Source: Firmicutes bacterium CAG:646
GTDB taxonomy: Bacteria > Bacillota > Clostridia > Lachnospirales > Lachnospiraceae
Assembly (NCBI GenBank): GCA_000432335.1
Contig: HF995385.1
Location: 31,917 to 38,602 of the forward strand
Reading direction: 5' to 3'
Length of the DNA: 6,686 nucleotides
The notes under the pieces are model-generated. The model was not told the DNA's origin. It worked only from the letters and a program-made list of their open reading frames with translations, and searched no databases. Shown here in pieces: positions 5,339 to 6,686 of the stretch (position 1 is the first letter of the stretch; each line of letters starts with the position of its first letter). A program made the translations under genes and the position numbers.

Positions 5339-6686
5339 ATGAAGAAAATTAGGAGAATTATCCTGTTCCTGTTGGGATTGCTGCTGGTGGCAGGAGCTTA
5401 TTATTATGTGGCGCTGCCGGCAATCAACATCCACTCCACTGGCTTTTGGGCGTTTCTTGTGGCGTTGGGTGTGATCCTTCTGGTGTGGTATGCAGTGAAA
5501 AAGAGAATCGGCAGCGTGCAGGAAGTAAAAGAAAGTAAGGTCATGAAACTGGGAATTGCTGCTATTGTGGTGGTTGTCCTTGTGTATGTGGTGGGAGCGG
5601 TCTTGTCTTCCCCTATTGTAAACGCAAAGAAATATCGCAATCTTTTAGAGATAGAAGAACGGGATTTTACAGAAGACATCAAACCTGCAGACTTTAATCA
5701 GGTTCCGCTTCTGGACAAAGAGAGCGCTTCTCTTTTGGGCAACAGAAAGATGGGAAGTATGGTAGATATGGTATCGCAGTTTGAGGTGAGCGATCTGTAT
5801 TCTCAGATTAATTATAATGGGAAACCGGTGCGTGTAACGCCTCTGGTATATGCCAGCCCTGTAAAATGGTTAACAAACCAGTCCGAGGGTATTCCGGCTT
5901 ATATCATGATTGATATGGCAACAGAGGAAACGACACTGGTGAATCTGGATAAACCGATCCGATATTCACAGGCAGAGTATTTAAACAGAAATATCTATCG
6001 TCATCTTCGCTTCTGTTATCCTACGTATATGTTCGATCAGTTGAGTTTCGAGATTGCAGATGACGGAACGCCATATTGGATCTGTCCGGTAAAGAAGTTT
6101 GAGATCGGTCTTTTTGGCGGTCAGACGATTGGAAGAGTTGTCATCTGTAATGCGCAGACGGGAGAATGTAAGGACTATGCGTTAGAAGATTGCCCCACCT
6201 GGGTAGACCGGGCAAATCCGGCAGATCTTTTGATTGAGCTGTATAATTATCACGGAACACTGATCAATGGATATATTAACAGTATTTTTGGGCAGAAAGG
6301 CTGTCTGAAATCTACGGATGGATATAATTATCTGGCGATGGAGGATGATGTGTGGGTATATACAGGCGTGACTTCCGTGAGTGGAGACCGTTCTAATGTG
6401 GGATTTGTTCTGATGAATCAGAGAACCAGAGAGACTCGGTATTATAAGGTGAACGGCGCAGAAGAACAGTCAGCTATGGATTCGGCGGAAGGTCAGGTAC
6501 AGAATCTGGGTTATCAGGCAACATTCCCTATTCTGATCAATGTGTCGAATGAACCGACCTATTTTATGGCTCTGAAAGACGGCGCCGGTCTGGTGAAAAA
6601 ATATGCCATGGTAAATATCCAGAAATATCAGAGCTTCGATCCTAACTATATCAGTGTTTACTTTGAGCCTAATTTCAGACTTAATA
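5339..6686 (+). CDS. Unrecognised membrane protein with three N-terminal transmembrane segments and a large soluble domain, 3' end missing
   Basis: The frame is open for 449 codons plus one base to the window edge, without a stop. It starts MKKIRRIILF. Hydrophobic segments at about 6-27, 35-53 and 70-92 look like three membrane helices; the KKR after the second and the lysine-rich stretch before the third (62-70) suggest an N-in topology, which would put the region from about 93 onward outside the cell. That region is polar, rich in Tyr, Asn and Asp, and has six cysteines (226, 249, 270, 277, 285, 322). It contains phrases such as DDGTPYWICPV (241-251) and YLAMEDDVWVYTGV (331-344) that look like repeated beta-strand or PepSY-like elements, but I cannot assign a family. 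Its own promoter and ribosome binding site, 115 bp after the EF-G-like gene, suggest independent expression. Coding is secure from length, start signals and codon pattern; function is unknown. Confidence 0.85.
   Translation, partial: MKKIRRIILFLLGLLLVAGAYYYVALPAINIHSTGFWAFLVALGVILLVWYAVKKRIGSVQEVKESKVMKLGIAAIVVVVLVYVVGAVLSSPIVNAKKYRNLLEIEERDFTEDIKPADFNQVPLLDKESASLLGNRKMGSMVDMVSQFEVSDLYSQINYNGKPVRVTPLVYASPVKWLTNQSEGIPAYIMIDMATEETTLVNLDKPIRYSQAEYLNRNIYRHLRFCYPTYMFDQLSFEIADDGTPYWICPVKKFEIGLFGGQTIGRVVICNAQTGECKDYALEDCPTWVDRANPADLLIELYNYHGTLINGYINSIFGQKGCLKSTDGYNYLAMEDDVWVYTGVTSVSGDRSNVGFVLMNQRTRETRYYKVNGAEEQSAMDSAEGQVQNLGYQATFPILINVSNEPTYFMALKDGAGLVKKYAMVNIQKYQSFDPNYISVYFEPNFRLN

Noticed and set aside
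5404..5682. A 92-codon minus-strand open frame opposite the membrane protein
   Set aside because: It is a mirror of the hydrophobic N-terminal coding region; the plus-strand frame has the promoter, ribosome binding site and 449-codon length.

Overview
The window looks like ordinary chromosome from a low-to-mid GC, Gram-positive anaerobe of the Clostridia, most plausibly a Lachnospiraceae relative. This rests on strong AGGAGG-type ribosome binding sites, consensus-like sigma-A promoters, very AT-rich intergenic DNA, a class II EPSP synthase, a Thermotoga/Bacillus-type DAHP synthase and an EF-G paralogue of a kind I associate with this family. The family placement is inference from memory, not a search. 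I see no insertion sequence, phage gene, CRISPR array, tRNA or rRNA.

Left half (1-2860, minus strand): a compact aromatic amino acid operon read right to left, aroF (DAHP synthase), tyrA (prephenate dehydrogenase), aroA (EPSP synthase, cut by the left edge). The gaps are 12 and 19 bp. AroF commits carbon to the shikimate pathway, AroA makes EPSP, the precursor of chorismate, and TyrA diverts prephenate to tyrosine. AroF has an N-terminal ferredoxin-like regulatory domain and TyrA a C-terminal ACT domain, so feedback is probably allosteric. The predicted leader of about 32 nt is too short for a T-box or attenuator.

Middle (2861-3129): a 269 bp AT-rich divergent control region with one good promoter facing each way (TTGACT-17-TACAAT leftward, TTGAAA-17-TAAGAT rightward). 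It also holds a near-perfect 16/17-nt inverted repeat, one arm of which covers the aro -10 box.

Right half (3130-6686, plus strand): a full-length EF-G-like translational GTPase (697 aa). Its P-loop and domains II-V look intact, but the catalytic His of DTPGH is Phe, the NKxD guanine motif reads TEMD, and the switch I Thr is Ser. A hairpin follows it, and a consensus promoter (TTGACT-17-TATATT) is embedded in that hairpin. Next comes an unrecognised membrane protein with three N-terminal transmembrane segments and a large soluble domain, open at the right edge after 449 codons.

The points most worth a second look are the degraded GTPase motifs of the EF-G paralogue, the overlapping hairpin and promoter, the inverted repeat, and the unassigned membrane protein. 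No multi-gene novel system is evident.
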